Positions 47,382-59,060 are shown, numbered from the stretch's first letter. The stretch is 64,000 bases of DNA from Augochlora pura (GCF_028453695.1 NC_135776.1:9494663-9558662), one strand, 5' to 3'. Program-made: numbers and translations. The notes: generated by a model from the letters alone, not told the origin.

Positions 47382-48539
47382 ATGGAAAAGGTAAGGGAAG
47401 TGAACGGATCGGCTCTGGATCAGAGCCGGGAAGAGATAACAGATAGAAAGGAGGAAGGAGGGTTAGGCAAAGAGACAGGGGGAGCAGAAAGTATAGAGAG
47501 AAAGATTGAGGAAACTCCAGGAATGGAAAGGAGGAAAAGAGGGAGACGCTCTCTTGAAGAAAACGGTAGGACGGACAACCAAGGCTGCAGGAAACTGACG
47601 GAACTTTGGAAGGCGGATAAAGATGAAACGGAAGAAGAGACCCAGGAGGAAGACCAGGTATCAAAAAAAAAGGATAATAAGAAAACGCCTCAGAGACCGG
47701 ACGCATCAGGAAAGGAAGAGGAAGATGAAGGTCTAGCCACCGGAATGTTAGGAATAATATTAAAGAAAATGGAAGGAATTCGTAGTGAAATTGCACAGGG
47801 AAGAATGGAATTGAAAAAAGAGATAAAGAGGGAAATGAAAGGATTAACGGACAGAATAGAAACGCTAGAAAGTGGATGGAAAAAGAAGGAGACAGAATTA
47901 TGTAACAGGTTGGAAGGAGTGCTAAGAGGAATCGAGGAGCAGAAAAGGGAAGAGAAGCAGCATAGAGAGGAGGAGAATCGAGAGCTAAGGACAGAAATTC
48001 TGCAAATGGTAGAGGAAAGACTGGGGAAGGGAGTAGGAAGGGGAGAGGAGAATGGAGTAAGAGGCCCGGAAGAGGAGGTGTGGAAGGAGGTAAAGAAACT
48101 GAAGAGGAGTATGCATCAGCAGGACAAAGAAAAACGAAAAAACAACGTAGTTATCAAAGGTTTAAGGATAAATAAAGAAAGTAGTAGAGGTGGAGTGGAG
48201 GGCTTTCTGAGGGAAGAATTAGGAGTAATCGGGGGAGTAAGCAAAGTGGAATGTAAAGGAGGAGAAGATAATAGAGTGATAATAGTAGAGATGAGTAGCT
48301 GGGAAAAGAAGCAAGAAGTCATGACGAAAAAAAGGAAGCTTGGCACAAAGAGGATATACATAGAGCATGACTTGACGGAAGAAGAAAGGAGAGTACAAAG
48401 ATTAATAAGGGAGAAAGCAAGGAAACTGAAAGCGGAAGGTATGCAGGTAAAAATAGCATATAGGAAATTGAATATTCAAGGGAAATGGCATTATTGGAAT
48501 GTGGAAACAGAAAAACTAGAAGTAAAGCAGGGTTTTTAA
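47382..48539 (+). CDS. LINE ORF1 protein (coiled-coil, RNA-binding type)
   Basis: 385 aa from the first ATG at 47382 to TAA at 48539. The frame is open a little further upstream but without an ATG. The protein is highly charged. The first ~130 residues are Glu/Lys-rich and disordered-looking; a long heptad-like Glu/Lys/Arg stretch (about residues 135-245) predicts a coiled coil. A C-terminal part follows with NNVVIKGLRI and RVIIVEMSSWEKKQEVM, then YIEHDLTEEERRVQRLI, the kind of RRM-like plus C-terminal domain seen in L1-type ORF1 proteins. Such proteins trimerise and coat the element RNA. No gag-type CCHC knuckle is visible. ORF2 starts 55 nt before this stop, in the -1 frame. Confidence 0.85.
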   Translation: MEKVREVNGSALDQSREEITDRKEEGGLGKETGGAESIERKIEETPGMERRKRGRRSLEENGRTDNQGCRKLTELWKADKDETEEETQEEDQVSKKKDNKKTPQRPDASGKEEEDEGLATGMLGIILKKMEGIRSEIAQGRMELKKEIKREMKGLTDRIETLESGWKKKETELCNRLEGVLRGIEEQKREEKQHREEENRELRTEILQMVEERLGKGVGRGEENGVRGPEEEVWKEVKKLKRSMHQQDKEKRKNNVVIKGLRINKESSRGGVEGFLREELGVIGGVSKVECKGGEDNRVIIVEMSSWEKKQEVMTKKRKLGTKRIYIEHDLTEEERRVQRLIREKARKLKAEGMQVKIAYRKLNIQGKWHYWNVETEKLEVKQGF

Positions 48540-51500
48540 AAGCAGCCTCACGAAAAGATAAGGAAGTACAGGCAAGCGGTAAGGATGGAGGAGAAAGGCA
48601 GGGAGTAGCTAGTAGTAAACAAAGGTCAGGGGAGGTGGCCAAGAGGGGAAGACTTCTTTGGTGGAATGTAGCAGGAGTAGGAAATAAGGATAGGGAATTT
48701 TGGAAATTCGTCGATGGGTATGATTTCGTAGGGCTAACGGAGACATGGGTAGAAGCGAAAAGATGGGAAAGCTTAAAAAAGGTCTTGCCAAAAGGGTGGG
48801 ACTGGAGATGCCAGTTTGCAAAAAGAGAAAAAAGAAGGGGAAGGGCGCGCGGGGGTATAATAGTAGGAATAAGGGAAGGATGGACTGTCACGGAAGAATG
48901 TAAAGAAGAGGAAGGTATGCTGGAAGTGAAAATTGAAATAGAGAATGAAACGTGGGACGTGTGGACAATTTACAACAATAAAAGAATAGAAAAGATAATA
49001 AAAGTGTTAGAAGAGAAAGCGGGAGAAGGAAGGGAGGAGGCACTAATAATAGGAGGAGATCTGAATGCTAGGACGGGAAGGGAGGGCGGCGTTTATATAG
49101 GGGAACCGCAGGAAGAGCAGAAAAATAGAAAGTCGAAAGACAAAATTAAAAATAGAGAAGGAGAAAGAATACTGCGGTTGATTGAAGAAAGGGGTTGGAA
49201 CATTTTGAATGGCAATGTACAAGGAGACGAAGAAGGGGAGTACACGTGTATAGAAAAAAGAGGTGCATCAGTGATAGATTACGTAATTGTAAATGAGTTA
49301 GGTTGGGAAAGATCGGAAAAATTCTGGATAGGGAACAGGATTGAGTCGGATCATCAACCTCTGTGTTTGGAAATAGATGCAGTAGCAGGGAAAAGGCAAG
49401 CAGAGGGAGGGAAACTGGAGAAGGAAGCAGTGTGTTGGAGCGAGGAAGCAGTGACAAAATATAAGGAACGAACGGGTGGAATGGTATTTGAAGAAGGAGG
49501 GGGAATAGAAGAGGAATGGCGAAGGCTGAAATCGGCGGTGAACAGGTGGATGATAAAGAAGAAGATTGTGACAAGGAAGTGGAAAATAGGGCAAAAATTT
49601 TGGTGGGATAGGGAGTGCACCAAACAGAAAAGGAAGGTAGATAGGTGGCTAAGGAGATGGAGGAAAGGTAAGATCCGGAGAGAAGAATATGTGGAAAGGA
49701 GGTCGGAATTCAGAAGACTCTGCGAAAGTAAAGAAAAAAAGAGAAAGGAAGAGGAGGAGAAGGAAATAAGATTGGCAAGGACAGAAAAGCAAATATGGAA
49801 ATACATTAATAAGAATAGAAAGAGGAAGGGAAAAGTGGAAAATAATATCGCGTTGGAGAAGTGGAGAGAGCATTTCATGACGTTACTTGGGGGGGCTGAA
49901 GAGAGAGTAAAGGGAGAGGAAAGAGTGCTCCAAAAGACAGAAGATACGGAACCAGAATTGACGGAGGAGGAAATAGAGGAACAGATAAGGAACCTGAGGA
50001 AGAAGAAGGCGGCGGGAGGGGATGATATCCCGAACGAAGCGTGGCTGTATAGTGAGGGTGCGACGAGGAATAAGCTAAAAGAAATGATAAAGAAGGTCTG
50101 GAACGGAGAAGGCTTCCCGGAAGATTGGAGGAGCGCGGGCATTATCGCCATTTATAAAAAAGGGAATGCAGAAGTACCGGAGAACTATCGAGGTATAAGC
50201 TTGCTCTGCACAGCTTACAAAATTTACGCGGCAATCTTAAATGAAAGATTGAGGAAGGATGTGGAAGAGAAGGGCATTTTGCCAGATACGCAAGCGGGGT
50301 TTCGGAAACATAGAGGGACGATCGACAATGCGTACATACTACAGCATGTGGTAGAAAGGGAAACGATGAAAAAGAAAGGAAAGGTGTACGCATTGTTCGT
50401 AGATTTAAAAGCTGCTTTCGACACAGTGAAGAGAAGTAAGCTCTGGGAAGCCATGGCAGAGAGGGGTGTGAGGAAAGGACTAACGGAAAGGATTAAAGAA
50501 ATATATACGGAAACGAGAAATGTGGTGAAGACAGACGAGGGAATGACTAAAGAGTTCTGGACAGGCGAGGGACTGAGACAGGGTTGCCCGCTCAGTCCCT
50601 CACTGTTCACTATTTTCTTGGCAGATATGGAAGAGCACATGAGGAAAGGCATTTTGGGGGGGATCGACGCAGGGAATCTTAGATTTTGGACTCTGGCATA
50701 TGCAGACGACGTGGTGCTGGTGGCGAAGAGAGAGGAGGAGTTAAAAAGTATGATGAAGAGATTGGAGAGTTATCTGGACAGAAAGGAGCTGAATCTCAAT
50801 GTGGAGAAAACGAAAGCAATGATATTCCGAAAGGGGGGAGGCAAGAACAAGGAAACGCAATGGAAATGGAAGGGAAGGGAGATAGAGGTGGTACAGGAAT
50901 TCTGTTATCTGGGGATAATATTCCAGAGGAACGGTAATATGGATAAGCATATTAGAGAGAGGACGAAGAGGGCAAACGTAGTTTTAAATCAGGCATGGGG
51001 CATTGGGGAGAGGATATTTAAAGATAATTTTAGAATGAGAATGTTCCTTTTTGATATGTTGGTACTGGGGGTATTATTATACGGAGTAGAATTATGGGGG
51101 TACAGAGAAAGAGAAGCAGTAGAGCGGGTACAATTAAGATATATAAAGTGGACACTGGGCCTAGATGTTACTACGCCAAGTTACATAGTGCTGGAGGAGA
51201 CAAAGAGAGTGAAAGTTAGCGTGTGTACAGGACATAGGGCTATAAGGTTTGAGGAGAATTTGAAGAGAGGTGGTGAAAGAAGAATTGCTGCAGAGTGTCT
51301 GAAGGAAAAAGAGAGAAATGAGGAGCTGAAAATCAAAAGCAGAATGGAAAGGGAGGAATATTTTAAGAGGAATGGATGGAGCCAAGAAGGTGTAAATCGG
51401 TTGAGGGATAGTGGAGAAGATGTGGGTTCAAGGTTGAGGAATAGAGATGTAGAGGTGCAGCAGCAGAAGCAATTCCGCAAAGTGGCACAGTCGAAATTTA

Positions 51501-51838
51501 ACCCGCGGTACCAAAAAATAAAAATCTGGGTTCTTCCAGAGTACCTGAGCAGGGAAGGTAAAGGAGGATGCCAGAAATTAGTAGCGAGAGCAAGATGTGG
51601 AAATATGGAAAGATGGAACAGATATTGGGAGAAAGAGGAAGAAAGAAACTGTGACCTGTGTGGGGAGATGTTTGGTACGTTGGAGCATCTCGTAAGAGAT
51701 TGCAGGAAAACGGAAAGAGGAGTGACGATCGAGGAGGTAGTAAGCGGTAGAAAGAACGAGAAGGTGGAAGAATGGCTGGGCAAGGTAGATAAAAAGAGAA
51801 AAGAAAGGGCAAGGGAGAAGGCTTTATTAGGATTTTAG
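48485..51838 (+). CDS. LINE ORF2 protein: AP-like endonuclease and reverse transcriptase
   Basis: 1,117 aa, intact. An apurinic-like endonuclease spans about residues 55-300: it begins LLWWNVAGVGN, has GLTETWVE and GGDLNAR (~190) and ends SDHQPL (Ser288-His290), the catalytic Asp-His pair. The reverse transcriptase spans about 515-800, with AIYKKGN, NYRGISLL, LFVDLKAAFDTV, GLRQGCPLSPSLF and the catalytic YADD (739-742). A C-terminal zinc knuckle C-X2-C-X8-H-X4-C lies at 1056-1073. The enzyme nicks target DNA and primes reverse transcription on it. The first ATG lies 55 nt inside ORF1, so expression probably needs reinitiation or a -1 frameshift. All key motifs are present, so the copy may be competent; that is inference. 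Confidence 0.95.
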   Translation: MALLECGNRKTRSKAGFLKAASRKDKEVQASGKDGGERQGVASSKQRSGEVAKRGRLLWWNVAGVGNKDREFWKFVDGYDFVGLTETWVEAKRWESLKKVLPKGWDWRCQFAKREKRRGRARGGIIVGIREGWTVTEECKEEEGMLEVKIEIENETWDVWTIYNNKRIEKIIKVLEEKAGEGREEALIIGGDLNARTGREGGVYIGEPQEEQKNRKSKDKIKNREGERILRLIEERGWNILNGNVQGDEEGEYTCIEKRGASVIDYVIVNELGWERSEKFWIGNRIESDHQPLCLEIDAVAGKRQAEGGKLEKEAVCWSEEAVTKYKERTGGMVFEEGGGIEEEWRRLKSAVNRWMIKKKIVTRKWKIGQKFWWDRECTKQKRKVDRWLRRWRKGKIRREEYVERRSEFRRLCESKEKKRKEEEEKEIRLARTEKQIWKYINKNRKRKGKVENNIALEKWREHFMTLLGGAEERVKGEERVLQKTEDTEPELTEEEIEEQIRNLRKKKAAGGDDIPNEAWLYSEGATRNKLKEMIKKVWNGEGFPEDWRSAGIIAIYKKGNAEVPENYRGISLLCTAYKIYAAILNERLRKDVEEKGILPDTQAGFRKHRGTIDNAYILQHVVERETMKKKGKVYALFVDLKAAFDTVKRSKLWEAMAERGVRKGLTERIKEIYTETRNVVKTDEGMTKEFWTGEGLRQGCPLSPSLFTIFLADMEEHMRKGILGGIDAGNLRFWTLAYADDVVLVAKREEELKSMMKRLESYLDRKELNLNVEKTKAMIFRKGGGKNKETQWKWKGREIEVVQEFCYLGIIFQRNGNMDKHIRERTKRANVVLNQAWGIGERIFKDNFRMRMFLFDMLVLGVLLYGVELWGYREREAVERVQLRYIKWTLGLDVTTPSYIVLEETKRVKVSVCTGHRAIRFEENLKRGGERRIAAECLKEKERNEELKIKSRMEREEYFKRNGWSQEGVNRLRDSGEDVGSRLRNRDVEVQQQKQFRKVAQSKFNPRYQKIKIWVLPEYLSREGKGGCQKLVARARCGNMERWNRYWEKEEERNCDLCGEMFGTLEHLVRDCRKTERGVTIEEVVSGRKNEKVEEWLGKVDKKRKERAREKALLGF

Positions 51839-51990
51839 AGTAAGAAACGGTTTTTAGGCAGTAGGTAAATGAGATAAGTGTGTGAATGAAAATGTATATA
51901 ATGAATGAAAGGTTAAGATAGAATTGTAGAGTTAGGTTTGTGTAAACCAAGTCCTATTTCTTGGCCGTGAGGCTGAAAATAAATATATAT

Positions 51991-52005
51991 TATATTCCTA
52001 CATTG
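51991..52005. repeat. Target-site duplication, right copy
   Basis: TATATTCCTACATTG directly after the AT-rich 3' end of the LINE; identical to 46958-46972. Confidence 0.9.
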
Positions 52006-52128
52006 ATATTATTAATTATTATTGCAGTATCATATTACGTGTTCTCACCCTATAAAATCAAAATCAAGCTATACAGCACCAGCAGCAGCAAAAAGCAAAA
52101 GATAAAAGATAAAAATAAATCTTCCATC

Positions 52129-52351
52129 TAAACCTTTACACTCAGACTCTAATACGCCAGTAAAATTGTCCTATCACGTTTCAAAATAATGTTTATACTA
52201 TTAAAACTTAACAAAATTGTAAAACTGTCGATATGCCTCCCAAGAATCAACTTCATATACCAAAAATGCGTTTCGTCACGTAAAAATTCTATAAAGCCAG
52301 AAAAATGATTCGAAATTTACAGCGAAGATAGCTTCGAGTGTAAAGGGTTAA
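52129..52351. mobile_element. Shorter copy of the TTAA miniature element
   Basis: Left end AAACCTTTACACTCAGACTC and right end CTTCGAGTGTAAAGGGTTAA align with the ends of 55899-56459, as does the inner GCCAGAAAAATGATT; TTAA kept at the right, mutated at the left. It lies ~120 bp after the LINE. Confidence 0.65.
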
Positions 52352-53730
52352 CAGAGTGTTGCCAAAGTACTCTTGGGATCTAGAAGCTCTCGATTACACC
52401 ACTCGGGATACGATCGCAGCATTTCCAATAAGCCGACGTGGCGGCTGCAGTGACTCCCTATTCATAAGAGGCTGTTTGTTAGTCAACTTGGAGATAGCTC
52501 GTGCCAGTGAAAGGATAAGGTAGCGCGCGTTCGAAGAGAAGATCAGGATAATTGGCATCGGACGGTCTCGGGCTGATTTCCTTGTTACGGGACGCGAACG
52601 GAAGCGTCCCGGTCAAGTGTCTAATTTCCTTTGATACGCTCGGCGAGACTCGATTACAATTTTTAATTGCTCGAGTGTCGAGCAGTGTCGAGGGCGGCTC
52701 GGGTATTGTTGAATGCAATACCGGCCTTGTCGCGGCACCCTTGCGTCTGAAAATGTTTACTGTACACATGCAATGGTTAATCGGGACGCATCAGGAGTGA
52801 GCAGATAAGAATACCATGGTATTTGAAGCGGATCGAGCTAAAATAATTGAAGCGTCAGGTTCTGTACTCGATCGTCGGTGTAATTGGTTTCACTCTTCGT
52901 CTGAATAACCGAAATTAAGAAAGAATCGTTTAGTAACTTGTTACTGGCAAAGGTTGACATTCGGCATTGTACAGAAAGCCTACAACCTTCTTGTAATACG
53001 TTGACTGCGCAGTGTAAATAAACATGTTCCGAGACACGTAGTTGTATTTCTGTCGTCGTTGAGTGTAGTTCGTATTACAGTGTGTTTCAAATATAACAAG
53101 AAGGCAACAAAATATTTAAGAAAGGCGAGGAGGATTGGCACAGTGTTTAGTGTAAATCGTTGCATTATCGTTAAAATTATAAAATGTTTCGACGTATGTG
53201 GAAGTGTTAGTGTAATTGTGACTCATTTTTTAACGATCGCGTATAACAGTGTGATCCTCGCCGATTTCAATAACAAATAGAGATTTATACAAATATTTTT
53301 CATCTATTTGATCTCGGTAATAATTTAATTACATCAATAATAATGTTTTGCTTATTTATTCATAGAGGATTGATTTTAGAAATGATTTCTAAAAGGAGTT
53401 AAGGGTGAATTCTTCTTGATTGCTATCTCTTGTGACAGTCATACCCACAATATTTTGTTACAAAATAGAATTTCTTTTCTTTCGTTGATATTTACAAGAA
53501 TGGGATTGATTTTAAATATTATAAATTACACGTAGGATACAGTACGTGTAATTTGTATGTTTCATATTAACTGTATAAGTACCCCCTTCTATTTTTCATC
53601 TCAAATCAAGTCTCAGTAATCAAAATATTATCTATTATTTCAAAAACATAAAGCATTAAATACAGCATGAGTTAGGGGAACAAGGAAAAACCTCAACGTT
53701 TTAGTATTTATCAATATGTTTGCAAATTAT

Positions 53731-53967
53731 TTAACTCTTTGCAGTATAATAACGAGTCAGACTCGTGACAAAGATCCCACGCAAGATTTACTAAATATGA
53801 ATATTATTAATTTCTTCTACATCGAAATAAAAATAAATTTGTTTGTTATCAAAGGCAAATGAAGACAATGAAGGAAAGAAAAATTGTCTAGTTCTATTAG
53901 GAATATTATTAAGGACGAATAAATGCTAACGTCACAGCATGAAAGGAGCGATAGTACAAGGGGTTAA
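53731..53967. mobile_element. Possible third TTAA-type miniature element
   Basis: 237 bp from TTAACTCTTTGCAGTATAAT to CGATAGTACAAGGGGTTAA; ends partly inverted and TTAA on both sides. No coding capacity. Confidence 0.45.
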
Positions 53968-55898
53968 AAATATCGTGGAGACGCCGTCATCTCCACGGGA
54001 TCGTCCTAGGGTTAAACAATAATGCACCTATAAATAATATGCCTATATAACTGTTTAAGAAATAATATACCTATATGATTAAATAATATACCTACAAAAA
54101 TAAAACAAGAAATAAAAATAAGTTAATTATTCACAATTGTTCTTCGAATAAATGGAGGATAAACTGAACGAATTTCTTCATATTTGGGAAACATGTTTCT
54201 ATTCGCAAACGGTCTCATGTCAAGATATAAATTGATTTAGCAAACCTAGCTTCAATAATACGTTGCTTTACTTAAGCCGTCGCGCGTACGGCAGCAGAAG
54301 CAGTTTCCATTACGAGCCTCAAGAGCAAGAATTATGTCGGCGTATTCGCGATTACCGTAACGTGCAATTGCAATGGCTTTACAGATGATAGCAATTTCAA
54401 GTGACGAAAGCTACTTACAAGCTATCTGTAAACTAAATAATTGTATTTAAATAGAAACGGAGTAAGTACATATTTACTAAGACAGGACTCGTTTAAACAA
54501 CTGCAGTTTTTTCTCGAGCGCACGCGGCAGAAAATCAATATTAATTTTCTCGGGAGTTAAGCTAAATACAAAGATTTTTCATTCTAGATGTTCCACATTT
54601 TTTTTCAAATGGGAAATCATGTTTCTTTGATATGGATCATGAAATTAACGGATGGCTGGAGATGCTATATTATTTCGTAGGAATAAAGGCGAGTGAATAA
54701 TTAATGTCCAACAGAGCGCATTATAATTTTTAACAATTTTTTAATAATTTTTGTACAATTATAATTTTATAATGTGTTGAGGTCCAGTGAATTAGTAAAT
54801 AATATAAATTATAAAGTAAAATATAAAGTAAATTCTAAAATAAAATATAAAGTAAATTCTAAATCATAAAGTGTAATATAAATTATAAAATATATAGATA
54901 TTGTTCTTAAATGGGTAGACTTTTAGAAAGAGAATTTTTAAGTATAGATTGTTATAATATAGTACAGGAATTTTTAGGATAGCTGCATATCCGGGTAGCT
55001 TTGAGATTTATTATATAATCGTGAAGACGAATTTTTCGTGCATAATCCACACGATCGCAGAGAGATCGAGAACAACAACGCCGAACCCTCGATCACCCCC
55101 CGTCAAAACAGTTAACAACATCGTAACAATATTCTTAACTCGGAGAGACAATAATTTAGTCAACCTTTGGTCATTCTTGCCTCACTATGCAACGCGTGCT
55201 GCAACTTTGCGACGTAACAATGACATATTTCAAGCTCCGTATCGTGCTCGAGCATAAATTACGCACATTGTTGAAAAGCCAGAGTCACGATAAGAATATT
55301 AACCGGATCGATAGGCGCAAATATCGGGCAGCTATCGCGGAAGCCAATTTTAGATCGACGGGCTCAGAAATCGGTACGAATCCGTGGTAAAAATACGCGG
55401 ATCCGGTTTCCGAGTGGCTGTCGTTCCCATTGGAAATTTGATCAAGCCGAGGCATCGAATTCAGAAGGCTAAAATCTGTCAAGAGAACGAATTAGCTCGC
55501 AGTCGGATTATACGAGCAGCCGCGAACCGTCCTTGCAAAATTAACCCTTAGGAGTTTCAGCTAGGTATTCCGGGCTACCATGCAACCTCAGATGTAGTAA
55601 CGAATTTACCGTCTCGCCAGTCAACTACCAGCAATACGTTTCTGCTGCTGGGAGGATTATGTTTCATGACACGTCCTAGATGGATATTTTGGACAATGGA
55701 ACAGTTGCACAACCCACCGCCCCTCTGCCGAACCTCGCGTCATTCATTGCTCAAGAGTAATTTGCGAATGAAGACTTCTTCCTGTTAAATCACTACGAAT
55801 GCCTAACGCTCGTTTCTCAGAATAGCAGACAAATTATTGTCACTTTAAATTATTTATGAACCATCGTTCGGTTCATGTATGCAGAAGTATGTAATAAT

Positions 55899-56459
55899 TT
55901 AACCCTTTGCACTCGAGTGGCGACTCTGCGGCGCCATTAAAATTGTTGTGACACGTTCCAAAATTTTAATGAAATTTTAATGTCAGCGACAATTTTACGT
56001 ATATAGAGTTTTAAATGTACGGATTCGTGAAGAAAAATCATTTTATCACAGTTTCACATTAAATAATAGAAAAAAGTGATAAATGTGAGTGTAGTAAAAT
56101 AATTTTTCTTTAGGAAGACGTATATTTAAACTCTATACATGTAAAAGTATCACTAACATTAAAATTTCATTAAAGTAAAGAAATATCTTTCTAGTTACAT
56201 GATGTAGAACGTTCCAAATGTCGAGGTTATGTCAAAGTCATAAATTGTGGACGACTAATGGACATCTTTATTTAAACAAATTAAAAAAGTCCCTTAGGCC
56301 ATTCGCAGGTCTTTTACGGAGCATTCTCAATAAACTCTGAACGTATTAAAGACATCCATTCTCGGTTGAATGAATTTTGTTATATAAAATGGAAATACTA
56401 GAAGCCAGAAAAATGATTATAAATTTCCAGTTGAAGTGGCTTCGAGTGCAAAGAGTTAA
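55899..56459. mobile_element. TTAA-flanked miniature element (piggyBac-like ends), carrying a nested foldback
   Basis: Bounded by TTAA on both sides, with terminal inverted repeats CCCTTTGCACTCGA and its complement (right end TCGAGTGCAAAGAG). TTAA duplication plus CCC ends is the piggyBac hallmark. 561 bp, no coding capacity. Relatives lie at 52129-52351 and, degraded, at 44802-45162 and about 58560-59130. Confidence 0.7.
55969..56170. repeat. Nested 202-bp foldback inside the TTAA element
   Basis: Arms of about 80-85 bp, starting ATGAAATTTTAATGTCAG at left and its near complement at right (CTAACATTAAAATTTCAT). A diverged second copy occupies 58869-59060. Confidence 0.7.
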
Positions 56460-56754
56460 TTTCGAGTTAGTTTTGTGCAGGCAACCGGCACTGCTTAATG
56501 GGATGAACTTGGAAGTATGTTAAATGCCCGAGAGTACTATCATTGGTCCGTAATTACCACTTCAGCTCCGATGTTAATCTTTCGTTTACAGAAATTCATC
56601 TAGTTTAATCACCTTCTGTGACCCCAATTCACGCTCAGTCATTTGTACGGCACAATTTTCTTAATCCCGTGCGAAATGAAAATTAATTGCAAGTAAGATC
56701 GTTCTAATTTACTCATTTTATTCTTAATCTTTTGTTAAGGATGAAACAGTATCT

Positions 56755-57300
56755 ATGAAAACGATAATTTAAGTGAAAAATGTTACTATTTTGTAAATAA
56801 TCGAGGCTTCCATAATATTTTATTATATACAATTTATTTATTCTATTCTGTTATTCACTTTATTTCTGTCGTTTATAATTTTTATGTACAATTTATGTAA
56901 TATTATATAATAGTTATACTTTGAGCAGGTTTTTAAAATAAATAAACTAGATGGTGTAAGAATTTGATTAGAATATTGTATTATACTGATCTTGAGCGGT
57001 GTCTCAAAATTACCAATCGAGAATAAAGGAATTTTTAGAATATACATGTGGTAGTCATTTAGCAAGAGTTATTACGTTTTAAATGGTGTACGCGCGAAGA
57101 CTTTCTATCCTCACTGTATAACAATATTTATGAGACCGATAATTTAAGTGAAAAATAGTGTCATTTCGTAAATAATCGAAACTCTTATAATATTTTATTA
57201 TATAGGATTTATTTATTCAATTATTATTCAATCTTTACTCGATCTTTATTCAATTTTTATTTGATCTTTATTCGATCTATTTTCAACTTTATTCAATTCA
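56755..57300. repeat. Direct duplication plus short-unit repeat
   Basis: ATAATTTAAGTGAAAAAT followed by GTAAATAATCGA and ATAATATTTTATTATATA occurs at about 56763-56830 and again at about 57140-57205, so a ~370-bp segment looks duplicated. The second copy runs into a ~12-bp repeat (TTTATTCGATCT type) at 57220-57300. Confidence 0.6.
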
Positions 57301-58868
57301 CTTTTATCATTTATATTTATATGCTACATACAACTTATACATATAAAATTAAGTGTATATATAGTCATACTTTGAACATTTCTCCAAGAAGCAAACTTTG
57401 ATTAAAACATCATACATTGTAATTATCGCGATTAATACTTCAGACTCGTCAATCGAGTATAAAAGGTAAATTACAAAATTCTACAACCTACTATATTAAA
57501 CAAGTATCAAAAATTATTTCATTTTAAAAGCTCTAAGAATACTTTCTACCCTCACTCACAAGAAATCCACGTACTCGTATCATCGCTGACGACCAAGCTG
57601 CCAGTGCGTCGGCGTTAGACAATGCAAGAAATTCTAGTCCCGACTTTATGCGTCTTTTATGGTAACCGTTGTGGCAGTTAACCCGCGAACTATATCCCAG
57701 AATAGATCAGGAAACTTGTTGTTGCTAGTTTGTTTCGGATCACTCGAGAACTTTTCACTTTTCGATATGACCGGGACGCTTCGCAAGCTGAACTCTTCAG
57801 ACCCGGCGTCGCGGAGAAAGTGGCTCCGCGATCTCGCGATTTATCGTCGCGAGAGTCGCGGCGGATAAGGAATTTTTCGGTGGACAGGCGAGTTCGTCAT
57901 CGGACAATCGGCGAGATAAGTCCAGGCAATTCTGCCAGCGGCGTGCTTTCTGCGCCAGGTAAAATCAAATTGTCCCCGCCGGTTTAAATTAACGCTCGTA
58001 CCGTTAGACTAGATTGGTCTCTCCCGGTGTCTTATTGAATTTACGATAAATTGCTTTTATGGCTCTCTTCCACATCCACCCATCCTTCTCTTCGCCACCC
58101 CCCGCCTTCCCCCCCGATTCTCGCTCTCGCACTGTTACTTCTAACGCTGGCTGTTCCTCGCTCCCTTTTTCGCCGCAGGAATTTGCCAGCGCGGTTGCTT
58201 TTCTTCGAATGGAAATCACGGACGACCAGGTGGCCTTATTTATCCGCCGCTCGAATCGTCACGGTAATTCCGTGATCACCTAAATCAACCTAACGACCGC
58301 GATTAGGATCGCGAGAACAATTTTTCAACCACCAGGGAGGAACGACCGGTATCTCGGTGTGTTCTCTGGTGTGACGGAGATACGGGTTCTAAATAACAGC
58401 GATACGCGAACGTGTCAGAGAAATTTAACCCCTTGCCGTAACATTTTCTTTGCGATTGTCGTGATTAGAATTGTTTCGATCGTACTAATTTCTTAGAAGA
58501 AAAAGAAATGTTGTATTTACCGTGTACTTACGTATTCGCGATATTTACCTGTATTAATCCGTTTAATGTTTTCGTGGCGACTCGGAGGGTTTCAACAATA
58601 CGTGTAAATTATGTTCGAGTCCGATACGATGCTTGAAATATGTAATACTAAATTATTATCTCTCCGAGTAAAGAATATTATTACGATGTTATTAAATAAT
58701 TGTTGAAATTATAACGGACTATATATATATATTAGTTCCAAAAATTAATTTCAATATTGCTAAATTATAACTTCAGTTCTACTTGAGTTCGGTCAAATAC
58801 AGTGAAATACTTGCGCTTTTATTTCTATTAAATATGTACACTTCGAAGTATCATTTTTTAAAAGTAAA

Positions 58869-59060
58869 ATGAAGAAATTTCAATGTCGCTGACAGTTTTA
58901 CATATACATATACCGTTTAAAATATACGACTCGATGGAGAAAAATCATTTTATCACAGTATCACGTTAAATAACAGAAAAAGTGACAAATAATGTGAGTG
59001 ATAAAATGATTTGTCTTTGCGTAGTCGTATATTTAAACTCTATACCTGCAAAAATGTCAT
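58869..59060. repeat. Second, diverged copy of the nested foldback
   Basis: Shares blocks such as GAGAAAAATCATTTTATCAC with 55969-56170 and has the same arm order; surrounding sequence (about 58560-59130) is also related to the TTAA element. Confidence 0.6.

Larger units (their letters stand above)
46973..51990 (+). mobile_element. Full-length LINE-type (non-LTR) retrotransposon with two intact ORFs
   Basis: A 5,018-bp element flanked by a perfect 15-bp target-site duplication TATATTCCTACATTG (46958-46972 and 51991-52005), so both ends are defined. It has a ~409-nt 5' leader, ORF1, ORF2 overlapping ORF1 by 55 nt, and a 152-nt 3' UTR with no long poly(A), ending AAAATAAATATATATTAT. No frameshift or stop interrupts either ORF, and the duplication is undecayed, so the insertion looks recent. 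There is no LTR or RNase H. The endonuclease plus RT plus terminal CCHC layout fits insect Jockey/R1/CR1-like clades; I cannot choose among them by eye. The sense strand is markedly purine-rich. Confidence 0.93.

Noticed and set aside
49354..50151. Long minus-strand ORFs within the LINE (also 51181-51783, 47242-47796)
   Set aside because: Ser/Phe/Leu-rich shadows produced by the purine-rich sense strand of ORF1 and ORF2.
46973..51990. LINE considered as an rDNA-specific R1/R2 element
   Set aside because: The flanks are AT-rich intergenic DNA, not 28S rDNA; no rRNA sequence is present in the window.
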